Shown piece by piece: positions 43,719 through 51,934 of a DNA stretch of 64,000 bases (positions within the stretch are counted from its first letter, which is position 1; each line of letters starts with the position of its first letter). The stretch spans positions 1 through 64,000 of the forward strand of contig NZ_LPNR01000091.1 of NCBI RefSeq assembly GCF_019266065.1. The letters are read 5' to 3'. The notes beneath the pieces are model-generated. The model saw nothing but the letters and a program-made list of their open reading frames with translations, did not search any database and had not been told where the DNA came from. The position numbers were made by a program, and so were the translations under genes. The DNA is from Nocardia sp. MH4. GTDB lineage: Bacteria > Actinomycetota > Actinomycetes > Mycobacteriales > Mycobacteriaceae.

Positions 43719-44492
43719 TCAGCGCACCCGGGCGCGGACGAGTTCCCGTGCGGCCGTGCGGTATCGGTCCGCGATCAGGCGGACCACCGCGGGATGGACA
43801 CCGATCGGCTCGGCCACCCCGTCGGCGCCCGCGTCGTGCAGGCGCTGGTGGAACAGGCCGTGGGCCAGCAGATAGGAGGCGACGAAGACCCGCCCCGCAC
43901 CCGCTTCCCGCAGTTCGGCGACGACCTCGGGCACCCGCGGCGCCCCGGTCGCGACGTAGGCGATCCGCACCGGCACGCCGAGTTGTTCGGCCAGCATGCC
44001 CGCCGCCCGGCGGACGTCCTGGCGGGCTCGCGCGTCCGAAGATCCCGCGGCGGCGAAGACCACCGCGTCACCGGGACGCCAGCCGGCGGCCCGCAGCCGC
44101 ACCGCCATGATCCTGGTGAGCGCCGGATCGGGGCCCATGGCCGCGGTGACCGCGACCTCGGCGTGTCCGCTCTCGGCGACTTCGCGCGGCACGTCCTGGT
44201 AGACGTGGTAGCCCGAGGCGAGGAAGGCGGGCACGACGACGGCCGGACCGTCGAGGTCGCGCAGGACCTCCGACGGTGACGGGCCGAGCACGTCGACGAA
44301 GGCGGTCCGCAGCGCCGCGTTGGGCGCCGCGCCGTCGGAGTCCGCACCCTCGGCGCCGCGCCCCGAAACCGCGGCGCCGAGTTCGGCGGCCACCGCGTCG
44401 GCGAGCGCGGCGATCATCTCCACACCGCGCGCGCTGCGGGTGCCGTGCGCGACCAGCACCAGGGCCGGCTCATCCGGCCGCGCGGTGCTCAC
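43719..44492 (-). CDS. Sirohydrochlorin chelatase (CbiX/SirB family)
   Basis: The 257-aa protein is a two-half CbiX-type chelatase: ALVLVAHGTRSARGVEM carries the first catalytic His, VVVPAFLASGYHVYQDVP the second half of the site, and the C-terminal repeat has VFVASYLLAHGLFHQRL. It inserts Fe2+ (or Co2+) into sirohydrochlorin, giving siroheme needed by NirB. The GTG start overlaps the nnaR stop by 4 bp, making it the last gene of the narK-nirBD operon. The same association exists in M. tuberculosis (Rv0259c next to Rv0260c). Confidence 0.88.
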   Translation of the reverse strand: MSTARPDEPALVLVAHGTRSARGVEMIAALADAVAAELGAAVSGRGAEGADSDGAAPNAALRTAFVDVLGPSPSEVLRDLDGPAVVVPAFLASGYHVYQDVPREVAESGHAEVAVTAAMGPDPALTRIMAVRLRAAGWRPGDAVVFAAAGSSDARARQDVRRAAGMLAEQLGVPVRIAYVATGAPRVPEVVAELREAGAGRVFVASYLLAHGLFHQRLHDAGADGVAEPIGVHPAVVRLIADRYRTAARELVRARVR

Positions 44493-45733
44493 CAGACTCC
44501 GATCGGTTGCGCCGGGCGCGGCGACCGGGCGGGCGTGCCGATTCCGGCCTGGTGCGGCGGCTGCACCGGCGGGCGGGCCGCCGGGGTGTCCGAGCAGTCC
44601 GCGGCATCGAGCGCCAGCCGGTAGCCACGCTTGACCACGGTCTGGATCGCCTTGGGCGTGCCCAGACCGGCGCGCAGCCGGGCGATCGCGGTCTCCACGG
44701 CGTGGGTGTCGTCGCCGCCGCCGGGCAGGGCCGAGAGCAGGTCCTCGCGGGAGACGACCCGGCCGGGCTGACGGGCCAGCGACCGCATCAACGCCATCGG
44801 CGCGGGCGCCAGCTGACGCACCTCACCGTCGACGACGACGCAGCCACCACGCACGCTGATCAGGTGACCGGCCGCGTAGATCCGGCTCGCCCGGCGCGGC
44901 AGCTCCTCGGCGACGTGGCGGGCCAGCGCGCCGAGCCGCGCACGGCCCGGCATGGTGGTCGGCACGCCGAGCTCCTCCAGCGGAGCGGCGGTGATCGGGC
45001 CGACGCAGGCCGCGAGCACGCGCCCGCGCAGCGCGTGCAGCACGGACTCGAGCAGGCCGGTCTCCTTGGCCCGCATCAGCAGCGAGGCCACGGCCGGGGC
45101 GCTGGTGAAGGTGACACAGTCCAGGCTGCCGGAGATGATCGACTCGATCATGGCGTCCATCGGGCCGCGATCGGCGGGCGGCTCCCAGCGGTACACCGGG
45201 ACCGGGACCACGTCGGCGCCCGCGCAGCGCAGCACCTCGCAGAAGTCGGGAACCGGCTCCCACTCGGTGGTCGCGCCGTGCAGCTGCACCGCGATGCGGA
45301 CGCCTTCGACGCCCTCGGCGAGCAGGTGATCGAGCACCTCGGCCGAGGACTCCGAGGCGGGCGACCATTCCTCGCGCAGTTCGGCGGCGCGGATCGCGCC
45401 CTTGGCCTTGGGGCCGCGGGCCAGCATCCGGGTCGAGGCGAGCGTGTCACGCAGCGTCTCGGCCAGACCCCAGCCCTCGGCCGCTTCCATCCAGCCGCGG
45501 AAACCGATGCCGGTGGTGGCGACGGTGATCTGCGGCGGATCGGCGATCAGCAGCTCGGTGACGCGCTCGAGCTCGGTGTCGTCGGCCAGCGGGATGATGC
45601 GGATGGCGGGGGCGGAGACCACGGTCGCGCCCTTGCGGGTGAGCAAGGTGCCGAATTCCTCGGCGCGGCGCGCGGCGGTCACGCCGATGGTGAAGCCGGC
45701 CAGGCCGGGGCCACTGTCGGTGGGAGCAGTCAT
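44489..45733 (-). CDS. nnaR: NnaR-type nitrate/nitrite regulator: HemD-like domain fused to winged helix
   Basis: The 414-aa protein has an N-terminal uroporphyrinogen-III synthase (HemD)-like domain (GFTIGVTAARRAEEFGTLL; TVATTGIGFRGWMEA; VTFTSAPAVASLLMRA; AACVGPITAAPLEELG) and a C-terminal OmpR-type winged helix (QLAPAPMALMRSLARQPGRV; AVETAIARLRAGLGTPKAIQ; VVKRGYRLAL). This architecture is NnaR (Rv0260c in M. tuberculosis), which with GlnR activates nitrate and nitrite assimilation genes in mycobacteria and Streptomyces. The gene follows nirD after 4 bp and overlaps the chelatase, so the regulator sits inside its own target operon. Whether the HemD-like part still makes uroporphyrinogen or acts as a sensor is unknown. 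Confidence 0.88.
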   Translation of the reverse strand: MTAPTDSGPGLAGFTIGVTAARRAEEFGTLLTRKGATVVSAPAIRIIPLADDTELERVTELLIADPPQITVATTGIGFRGWMEAAEGWGLAETLRDTLASTRMLARGPKAKGAIRAAELREEWSPASESSAEVLDHLLAEGVEGVRIAVQLHGATTEWEPVPDFCEVLRCAGADVVPVPVYRWEPPADRGPMDAMIESIISGSLDCVTFTSAPAVASLLMRAKETGLLESVLHALRGRVLAACVGPITAAPLEELGVPTTMPGRARLGALARHVAEELPRRASRIYAAGHLISVRGGCVVVDGEVRQLAPAPMALMRSLARQPGRVVSREDLLSALPGGGDDTHAVETAIARLRAGLGTPKAIQTVVKRGYRLALDAADCSDTPAARPPVQPPHQAGIGTPARSPRPAQPIGVW

Positions 45734-45737
45734 GAAA

Positions 45738-46139
45738 TCAGCCGTCCGAGGATTCGAGGGCCGCGACCTGCACCGGCTCGTTGGATACCGCGACGACGCC
45801 ACCGTCGAGTTGCACGGCGTAGACCGGGAGGGACTTGGTCGGGTCGTCCAGACAACGACCGTCGATCAGCGAGAAAGCCTGCTTGAGCAGGGGCGAGGCG
45901 ACGACCGGAATGCCACCGCGATCACCGACGATGCCGCGCGACATCACCGCGGCCCGGCCGAACGGATCGATGTTGCCGACGGCGGCGAGGGTGCCGTCCG
46001 TGAGTAGGAACAGGGCGGCCTGCTTGCCACCCTTGAGCAGGACAGCAACGCCGCGGCCCGGGATCAGGAAGTCGAGTCGGCACGCCTGTGTCCAGGTCGC
46101 CGTCTCCGTGGTGATGGTGGGTGTGTCGATAACGGTCAT
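45738..46139 (-). CDS. nirD: Nitrite reductase small subunit NirD
   Basis: The 133-aa protein is the NirD subunit, a Rieske-like fold (LDFLIPGRGVAVLLKGGKQAALFLL; VGNIDPFGRAAVMSRGIVGD; PLLKQAFSLIDGRCLDDP; LPVYAVQLDGGVVAV). As is usual for NirD, the Cys-His pairs that would bind a Rieske cluster are absent. It partners NirB in reducing nitrite to ammonium with NADH. It starts 63 bp after nirB and is followed by nnaR after 4 bp. Confidence 0.95.
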   Translation of the reverse strand: MTVIDTPTITTETATWTQACRLDFLIPGRGVAVLLKGGKQAALFLLTDGTLAAVGNIDPFGRAAVMSRGIVGDRGGIPVVASPLLKQAFSLIDGRCLDDPTKSLPVYAVQLDGGVVAVSNEPVQVAALESSDG

Positions 46140-46202
46140 CGGTTCCTCCTCCGAACGCCTTACCTATTGGTACAGGCGCCCTGTTTCCGCAGGGTTAAGC
46201 GC

Positions 46203-48752
46203 TTATTTCCCGGCCGCTGCTGTGTCGGAGCCAACACCGGCGGGCATGCCGGGCAGGCCGAGAAGCACAGGCACCTTGCGCTCGCCGCTGTCGTCGAACG
46301 AGATGGTCGGGTCGGCTTCGCCAGGGGCGTTGACGAACGAGACGAAGCGCGAGAGCTTGTTCTCGTCCTCGAGCACGGCCGCCCACTCGTCCTTGTAGCC
46401 TTCGACGTGCTTGGCCATCGCGGCCTCCAGGTCGTCGGCGATGCCCAGGCTGTCCTCGCACACGACGGCCTTGAGGTAGTCGATGCCGCCCTCGAGCGCC
46501 TCCTGCCAGGGCGCGGTGCGCTGCAAGCGGTCGGCGGTGCGGATGTAGAACATCAGGTAGCGGTCGATGTAGCGGATCAGCGTCTCGTCGTCGAGGTCGC
46601 CGGCCAGCAGCACCGCGTGCTTGGGAGTCAGGCCGCCGTTGCCGCCGACGTAGAGGTTCCAGCCGTGCTCGGTGGCGATCACGCCGACGTCCTTGCCGCG
46701 GGCCTCGGCGCACTCCCGGGCGCAGCCCGAGACGGCCAGCTTCAGCTTGTGCGGCGAGCGCAGGCCGCGGTAGCGCTTCTCCAGCAGCACGGCCATGCCG
46801 ACCGAGTCCTGCTGGCCGTAGCGGCACCAGGTGGAACCGACGCAGCTCTTGACGGTGCGCAGCGACTTGCCGTACGCGTGGCCCGACTCCATGCCCGCGT
46901 CGACCAGGCGCTTCCAGATCAGCGGCAGCTGCTCCACGGTCGCGCCGAACAGGTCGATGCGCTGACCACCGGTGACCTTGACGTAGAGGTCGAACTCCTT
47001 GGCGACCTCACCGATGACGATCAGCTGCTCGGCGGTGACCTCACCACCGGGCATCCGCGGCACCACCGAGTAGGTGCCGTTCTTCTGCATGTTGGCCAGG
47101 AAGTGGTCGTTGGTGTCCTGCAGCGCGGCCTGCTCGCCGTCGAGGATGTGATCGCTCGAGGTCGAGGCCAGGATCGAGGCGACGGTCGGCTTGCAGATAT
47201 CGCAGCCGGTGCCCTTGCCGTGCTTGGCGATCAGCTCGGAGAAGGTGCGGATGCCGGTGACCTGCACGACCTGGAACAGCTCGGCGCGCGACTGGGTGAA
47301 GTGTTCGCACAGCGCCTTGGACATCTCCACGCCGGACTGCTCGAGCAGCTTCTTGATCATCGGCACGCAGCCACCGCAGGAGGTGCCGGCGTTGGTGCAG
47401 CTCTTGATGCCGGGGATGTCGCAGGCGCCCTCGGCGATGGCGCCGCAGATCGCGCCCTTGCTGACGTTGTTGCAGGAGCAGATCTGGGCGTCGTCGGGCA
47501 GCGCGTCGGCGCCCAGTTCGGCGCCGGCCGGCGAGATCAGCGCGGCGGCGTCGGCGGGCAGCGGACGGCCGACCAGCGGACGCAGGGCCGCGTACTGGCT
47601 GGCGTCGCCGACGAGGATGCCGCCGAGCAGGGTCTGCGCGTCGTCGGAGACGACCAGCTTGGCGTAGGTGCCCTTGGCCGCGTCGTGCAGCACGACCTCG
47701 AGCGCGCCCTCGGTGGTGCCGTGCGCGTCACCGAAGGAGGCGACGTCGACGCCCATGAGCTTGAGCTTGGTCGACATGTCGGCGCCGGGGAACTCGCCGG
47801 CGCCGCCGAGCAGCCGGTCGGCGACGATCTCGGCGGTGGTGTAGCCGGGGGCGACCAGGCCGTAGCAGATGCCCTCGATCGCGGCGCACTCACCGATGGC
47901 GTAGACGCTCGGGTCCGAGGTCTGCAGGGCGAGGTCGGTCAGGATGCCGCCGCGGGCGCCGATCTCGAGGCCCGCGGCCTTGGCCAGGGCGTCGTGCGGT
48001 CGGATACCGGCCGAGAACACCACCAGCGAGGCGTGGATCTCGGACTCGTCCGACAGGTGCAGGGTGACGTTGTTCGCCCCCTCCTCCTCGATCGAGACGA
48101 TCTTGGCGGTGCCGACGCCGGTGTGCACGTTGAGGCCGATGTCGCTGACCAGCTTCTCCAGGATCGCGCCACCACCGGCGTCGACCTGGGCGGGCATCAG
48201 GCGGTCGTTGTACTCGATCACGTGCGGGGTCATGCCCATCAGCCGCAGCGCGTTGGCGGCTTCCAGGCCGAGCAGACCGCCACCGACGACGACGCCGTGC
48301 GCGCCGGGACCGGCGGCTTCGGCGGCGGCGCGGATGCCGTCGAGGTCGTCGATGGTGCGGTAGACGAAGCACTCGGGCAGATCGTGGCCGGGCACCGGCG
48401 GGACGAACGGGTAGGAACCGGTCGCCATGACCAGCGCGTCGTAGGCGATGACGTCGCCGTTGGAGCTGGTGACGGTCTTGGCCGCGGTGTCGATGGCTTC
48501 GCCGCGCTGGCCCAGCCGCAGCTCGACCAGGGCGTCGCCGTCGTAGGTGTTACCCGGCAGCGCCAGCTCCTCGGCCTTCCAGCTGCCGACGTAGTAGGAC
48601 AGGCCGACGCGGTCGTAGGCGGGCAGCTTCTCCTCGGAGAGGATGACGATCTGCCATTCGCCTGCCTCGTCGCGCGAGCGCAGGGCCTCGACGAAGCGGT
48701 GACCGACCATGCCGTGGCCGACCACGACCACTGTCTTGCGAGTGCTGTTCAT
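46203..48752 (-). CDS. nirB: Nitrite reductase (NADH) large subunit NirB
   Basis: The 849-aa enzyme reduces nitrite to ammonium in the cytoplasm. Domains in order: FAD/NAD-binding reductase (VVVGHGMVGHRFVEAL; GVVVGGGLLGLEAANAL), BFD-like [2Fe-2S] domain (ICSCNNVSKGAI; TSCGGCVPMIKKLL), then ferredoxin-like and 4Fe-4S/siroheme halves with cluster cysteines in KSCVGSTWCRYG and SGCARECAEA. Siroheme for this site would come from the chelatase encoded at the end of the operon. It lies 30 bp after narK. A GGAGGT-type ribosome-binding site precedes the ATG. Confidence 0.97.
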   Translation of the reverse strand: MNSTRKTVVVVGHGMVGHRFVEALRSRDEAGEWQIVILSEEKLPAYDRVGLSYYVGSWKAEELALPGNTYDGDALVELRLGQRGEAIDTAAKTVTSSNGDVIAYDALVMATGSYPFVPPVPGHDLPECFVYRTIDDLDGIRAAAEAAGPGAHGVVVGGGLLGLEAANALRLMGMTPHVIEYNDRLMPAQVDAGGGAILEKLVSDIGLNVHTGVGTAKIVSIEEEGANNVTLHLSDESEIHASLVVFSAGIRPHDALAKAAGLEIGARGGILTDLALQTSDPSVYAIGECAAIEGICYGLVAPGYTTAEIVADRLLGGAGEFPGADMSTKLKLMGVDVASFGDAHGTTEGALEVVLHDAAKGTYAKLVVSDDAQTLLGGILVGDASQYAALRPLVGRPLPADAAALISPAGAELGADALPDDAQICSCNNVSKGAICGAIAEGACDIPGIKSCTNAGTSCGGCVPMIKKLLEQSGVEMSKALCEHFTQSRAELFQVVQVTGIRTFSELIAKHGKGTGCDICKPTVASILASTSSDHILDGEQAALQDTNDHFLANMQKNGTYSVVPRMPGGEVTAEQLIVIGEVAKEFDLYVKVTGGQRIDLFGATVEQLPLIWKRLVDAGMESGHAYGKSLRTVKSCVGSTWCRYGQQDSVGMAVLLEKRYRGLRSPHKLKLAVSGCARECAEARGKDVGVIATEHGWNLYVGGNGGLTPKHAVLLAGDLDDETLIRYIDRYLMFYIRTADRLQRTAPWQEALEGGIDYLKAVVCEDSLGIADDLEAAMAKHVEGYKDEWAAVLEDENKLSRFVSFVNAPGEADPTISFDDSGERKVPVLLGLPGMPAGVGSDTAAAGK

Positions 48753-48782
48753 GAGAGTGACCTCCTTGGTAGTGGTCGGTAG

Positions 48783-50240
48783 TCAGCGAGCCGACGTCTT
48801 GGCCGACGAAGCGTTGGTTTCGGCCTCGAGGACCAGGGACTCGGCCTCGACCACGACATCGGAGTCGGTAGGCACGGACAGGCGGGGACGGCGCAGGAAC
48901 ACCGTCCAGGTGACGGCCGCGCAGACCACGTAGAAGGCGAGGAACACCCAGAACGCGGTGGTGGCCGAGGCGGTGGCGGAGTAGGACGAGCGCAGCACCA
49001 TGTTGATGCCGACGCCGCCCAGGGAGCCGATCGCGCCGACGAAGCCGATCAGGGCGCCGCCGGCGTTCTGCGACCACGCGGCCTGCTCGGCACGCGGGAG
49101 CGGCAGGCTCTTGGACTTGGCCTCGAACACCGACGGGATGATCTTGGTGACGGCGCCGTTGCCGAAACCGGAGAGCACGAACAGGGCGATGAAGCCGACG
49201 ACCAGGAAGGCCATGGTGGCGCCGGAGGCGACGCCGTTGTTGCGGTCGGCCATGGTCGAAGCGGAGATCACGATCAGCGCGGCGGCCATCATGGCGCCGA
49301 AGGTGCCGAGCGCGACCTTGCTGCCGCCGATCCGGTCGGCCATCTTGCCGCCGTAGGGGCGAGCCAGCGAACCCAGCAGCGGGCCGATGAAGGCGATCGA
49401 GGCGGCGTGCACGGCGGCCTGGGCGGCGGTGTCGCCACCGGCTTTGAAGCTGATCTGCAGGACCTGGCCGAAGGCGAAGCTGTAGCCGATGAACGAACCG
49501 AAGGTGCCGATGTACAGGAAGGCGATCGCCCAGGACTGCGGCACCCGCAGGGCCGTGCCCATGGAGGACAGGTCGGCCTTCTGGTTGGTCAGGTTGTCCA
49601 TGTACAACGCCGCGCCGACCGCGGTGAGAGCGACGAGGACCAGGTAGATCGCGCAGATGAGGTAGGCGTAGTCGCCGCCGAGGGTGACCAGCACCAACAG
49701 ACCGAGCAGCTGGATCACCGGGACACCGACGTTGCCGCCGCCCGCGTTCATGCCCAGCGCCCAGCCCTTGAGCCGCTGCGGATAGAAGGCGTTGATGTTG
49801 GTCATCGACGAGGCGAAGTTGCCGCCGCCGACACCGGCGAACGCGGCGACGACCAGGAAGGTCGTGTACGAGGTGCCCGGCTGGGTGACGAAGTACAGCG
49901 TCAGCAGCAGCGGGACCACCAGCAGCAGCGCGCTGAAGATCGTCCAGTTGCGACCGCCGAAGCGAGCGGTGGCCACGGTGTAGGGGATCCGCAGGAACCC
50001 ACCGACCAGGGTCGGCATGGCGACCAGGAAGAACTTGCCCGCCGGGTCGATGCCGAACTTGTCGGCGGGCATGAACAGCACCATCACCGACCAGATCGAC
50101 CACACCGAGAACCCGATGTGCTCGGCGAAGACCGACCAGATCAGGTTGCGCTTGGCAATGTCCTTGCCGCCGGCCTCCCAGGCCGCGACATCTTCGGCAT
50201 CCCAGTGCTCGATGTCGTGGTTACGCTTCAGCGTGCTCAA
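48783..50240 (-). CDS. narK: Nitrate/nitrite transporter NarK (MFS)
   Basis: The product (485 aa) is a 12-helix major facilitator of the nitrate/nitrite porter family, with both nitrate signatures (FAGVGGGNFASSMTNINAFYP and GNGAVTKIIPSVF) and conserved Arg in FLRIPYTVATARFGG. It imports nitrate or exchanges it for nitrite. I chose a TTG start at 50240 because GGGAGG lies 6 nt upstream; the frame stays open to a TTG at 50270. That leader forms a hairpin that includes the ribosome-binding site. A GlnR box lies about 130 bp upstream. It is the first gene of narK-nirB-nirD-nnaR-chelatase, as with narK3 near nirBD/Rv0260c in M. tuberculosis. Confidence 0.93.
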   Translation of the reverse strand: MSTLKRNHDIEHWDAEDVAAWEAGGKDIAKRNLIWSVFAEHIGFSVWSIWSVMVLFMPADKFGIDPAGKFFLVAMPTLVGGFLRIPYTVATARFGGRNWTIFSALLLVVPLLLTLYFVTQPGTSYTTFLVVAAFAGVGGGNFASSMTNINAFYPQRLKGWALGMNAGGGNVGVPVIQLLGLLVLVTLGGDYAYLICAIYLVLVALTAVGAALYMDNLTNQKADLSSMGTALRVPQSWAIAFLYIGTFGSFIGYSFAFGQVLQISFKAGGDTAAQAAVHAASIAFIGPLLGSLARPYGGKMADRIGGSKVALGTFGAMMAAALIVISASTMADRNNGVASGATMAFLVVGFIALFVLSGFGNGAVTKIIPSVFEAKSKSLPLPRAEQAAWSQNAGGALIGFVGAIGSLGGVGINMVLRSSYSATASATTAFWVFLAFYVVCAAVTWTVFLRRPRLSVPTDSDVVVEAESLVLEAETNASSAKTSAR

Positions 50241-50271
50241 GTTGGGCCTCCCAAAAGTGCGATGGCCCAAC
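50241..50271 (-). promoter_or_regulatory. Hairpin covering the narK ribosome-binding site
   Basis: In the minus-strand mRNA GTTGGGCC (50271-50264) pairs perfectly with GGCCCAAC (50248-50241), an 8-bp stem with a 15-nt loop. The narK ribosome-binding sequence GGGAGG overlaps the base of the 3' arm, and the arm ends at the TTG start. Pairing would hide the start site, suggesting translational control. Confidence 0.5.
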
Positions 50272-50327
50272 GGTAGGAAATGGGTATTGCCGGAATGCTG
50301 CGGGAAATGTCGCGCGAATCAACGGTT

Positions 50328-50357
50328 TCTCACCTACCGCGCTTCGGGTAGGTGAGA
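50328..50357. promoter_or_regulatory. Perfect 11-bp inverted repeat upstream of narK
   Basis: TCTCACCTACC and GGTAGGTGAGA surround an 8-nt loop, 12 bp downstream (toward narK) of the GlnR box. It may be an RNA hairpin in the narK leader, a DNA site for NnaR or another factor, or the terminator of the MFS gene upstream. Confidence 0.5.
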
Positions 50358-50368
50358 TCAGCCCGTTT

Positions 50369-50395
50369 GTTTCCGGCGTGTGACACAACGATTTC
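50369..50395 (-). promoter_or_regulatory. GlnR box upstream of narK-nirBD operon
   Basis: On the minus strand GTCAC-N6-GAAAC (50384-50369) matches the actinobacterial GlnR consensus GTnAC-N6-GAAAC exactly, and a third half-site GAAAT lies 6 bp before it (50395-50391), keeping the 11-bp period. It is about 130-155 bp before the narK start. GlnR control of nitrate assimilation is established in Streptomyces and mycobacteria. Confidence 0.7.
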
Positions 50396-50506
50396 CGCAG
50401 GTAAGGAAGCGGCCAGAAATCGTCGGAATCACCCGTGAGGGTGTGACCTACACAGCATTACTCTCGACGCACACGCGTGCAACTCGAGCGGTGAGATTTT
50501 CTCGGC

Positions 50507-51763
50507 TCAATTCCAGGTGTCTTCGAGCATCCGCGGTTTGCAGGCCTGCCAGGCACCAGCCAGCAGCACGCCGAGGGCGACCAGGAGCAGGGCGAACGGG
50601 GCCGGCCAGCCGCCGGTCCAGGTGTGCAGCATGCCGAACAGCAACGGACCGACACAGGCGACGGCGTACCCGACGCCCTGAGTGAACCCGGACAGCGCCG
50701 CCGAGCCCCGCGGGGTGCGGGTGCGCAGGTTGATCAGGGTCAGCGCCATCGGGAAGGTGCTCGGGCCGAGGCCCAGCAGCACCACCCACAGCACCGGCGC
50801 GCCCATGGGCGCGATCAGCAGACCGGCGAAGGCGACGACGAACAGCACCATGCAGGCCACCACGACGGGGAACGGATTGCGCATCCGCGAGACCACGGTC
50901 GGCGCACCGAGCGCGGGGATCAGGCCCATCAGCGCGAACAGGCCGACCATGCTGCCGCCGAAACCGGCGCTCGCCCCCGCGTCGGACAGGATCTTGGGCA
51001 GCCAGGCGAACATGGCGTAAGTGGTCAGCGAGGTCATGCCGAACATCGCGGCCATCCCCCAGGCCACCGGCGAACGCCAGATCCTGCCGATGTCCGTCGC
51101 CGAATCGACGGGCAGGGCGGTGACGTCGTGCCGGTCGCGGCCCTTGCGGTCGCGCAGGACGAACACCCACGGCACCGCGGCGGCGAAGCCGACCAGCGCC
51201 CACACACCCATCGAGATCCGCCACCCGTGGTCTTCCGCCAGCGGCACCGCGACGAACGCGGGGACGACGGTGCTCAACTGCACCATCACGATGTACAAGG
51301 AGCTGATCGCGGCCAGCTGATCGGCGAAATACCGCTTCACCAGCGGCGGGATCACCACATTGCCGATACCCATCCCGAGCAGCACCACACCGGAGAAGGC
51401 CAGCAGCTCGCCCGTGCCCGCGGAGAACACGCGGGTGAGCGACCCCGTCCCGGCCAGCAGCATCGCGATGAGCACCGTGCGCTCCAGCCCGAACCGTCGC
51501 ACCAGCAGCGGCGTCACCAGCCCGGCGATGGCGAACATCGCGGTCGGCAGCATGCCGAACACGCCGACGATCGCGGTCCCATACCCGATATCGGCGCCGA
51601 TCTCCTCCGCCAGCGGGCTGAACGCGGTGACCGCGGCCCGCAACGTCAGCGCGGACATGACAATGGCCGCCAGCACGAGCAGGCGGCCTTCGATCAGCGC
51701 GCGGGTACGACTGCGCGTACCGGAATCGGGCAGAGTTCGGGCATCGGGGAGGGTCGCGGTCAC
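50507..51763 (-). CDS. MFS transporter, CynX/NimT-like
   Basis: The 418-aa protein is a 12-helix major facilitator of the CynX/NimT type (cyanate or nitroimidazole group): LVLAAIVMSALTLRAAVTAFSP at the first helix, GMLPTAMFAIAGLVTPLLVRRFG, and GVVLLGMGIGNVVIPPLVKRYF. Substrate is not evident. I chose the GTG at 51763: TATGAT lies exactly 6 nt upstream, giving a leaderless mRNA, while the longer frame to 51820 would place the promoter inside the gene. It is divergent from a FadR-type regulator. Confidence 0.85.
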   Translation of the reverse strand: MTATLPDARTLPDSGTRSRTRALIEGRLLVLAAIVMSALTLRAAVTAFSPLAEEIGADIGYGTAIVGVFGMLPTAMFAIAGLVTPLLVRRFGLERTVLIAMLLAGTGSLTRVFSAGTGELLAFSGVVLLGMGIGNVVIPPLVKRYFADQLAAISSLYIVMVQLSTVVPAFVAVPLAEDHGWRISMGVWALVGFAAAVPWVFVLRDRKGRDRHDVTALPVDSATDIGRIWRSPVAWGMAAMFGMTSLTTYAMFAWLPKILSDAGASAGFGGSMVGLFALMGLIPALGAPTVVSRMRNPFPVVVACMVLFVVAFAGLLIAPMGAPVLWVVLLGLGPSTFPMALTLINLRTRTPRGSAALSGFTQGVGYAVACVGPLLFGMLHTWTGGWPAPFALLLVALGVLLAGAWQACKPRMLEDTWN

Positions 51764-51769
51764 CGACAA

Positions 51770-51799
51770 ATCATAGGATGACCCGATGACTAACGCCAA
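51770..51799 (-). promoter_or_regulatory. Leaderless promoter of CynX-like gene
   Basis: On the minus strand TTGGCG (51799-51794), an 18-bp spacer and TATGAT (51775-51770) form a good sigma-70-type promoter. The -10 ends 6 nt before the GTG at 51763, so the transcript should begin at the start codon. Confidence 0.6.
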
Positions 51800-51934
51800 G
51801 GGACTGTGAGCGATCTCCAACGCGAGAACATGGATAACTCAACGGGGACGGGCTCACCCGACCCCGCACCCAAGGCTTGCCGCGGCCCCAGATCTGCACG
51901 CACCTGAGTCTGGCCGATATTCGCGGGGCGGCGG

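Noticed and set aside
46167..48782. 871-codon plus-strand frame opposite nirB
   Set aside because: Antisense shadow of nirB with no family motifs.
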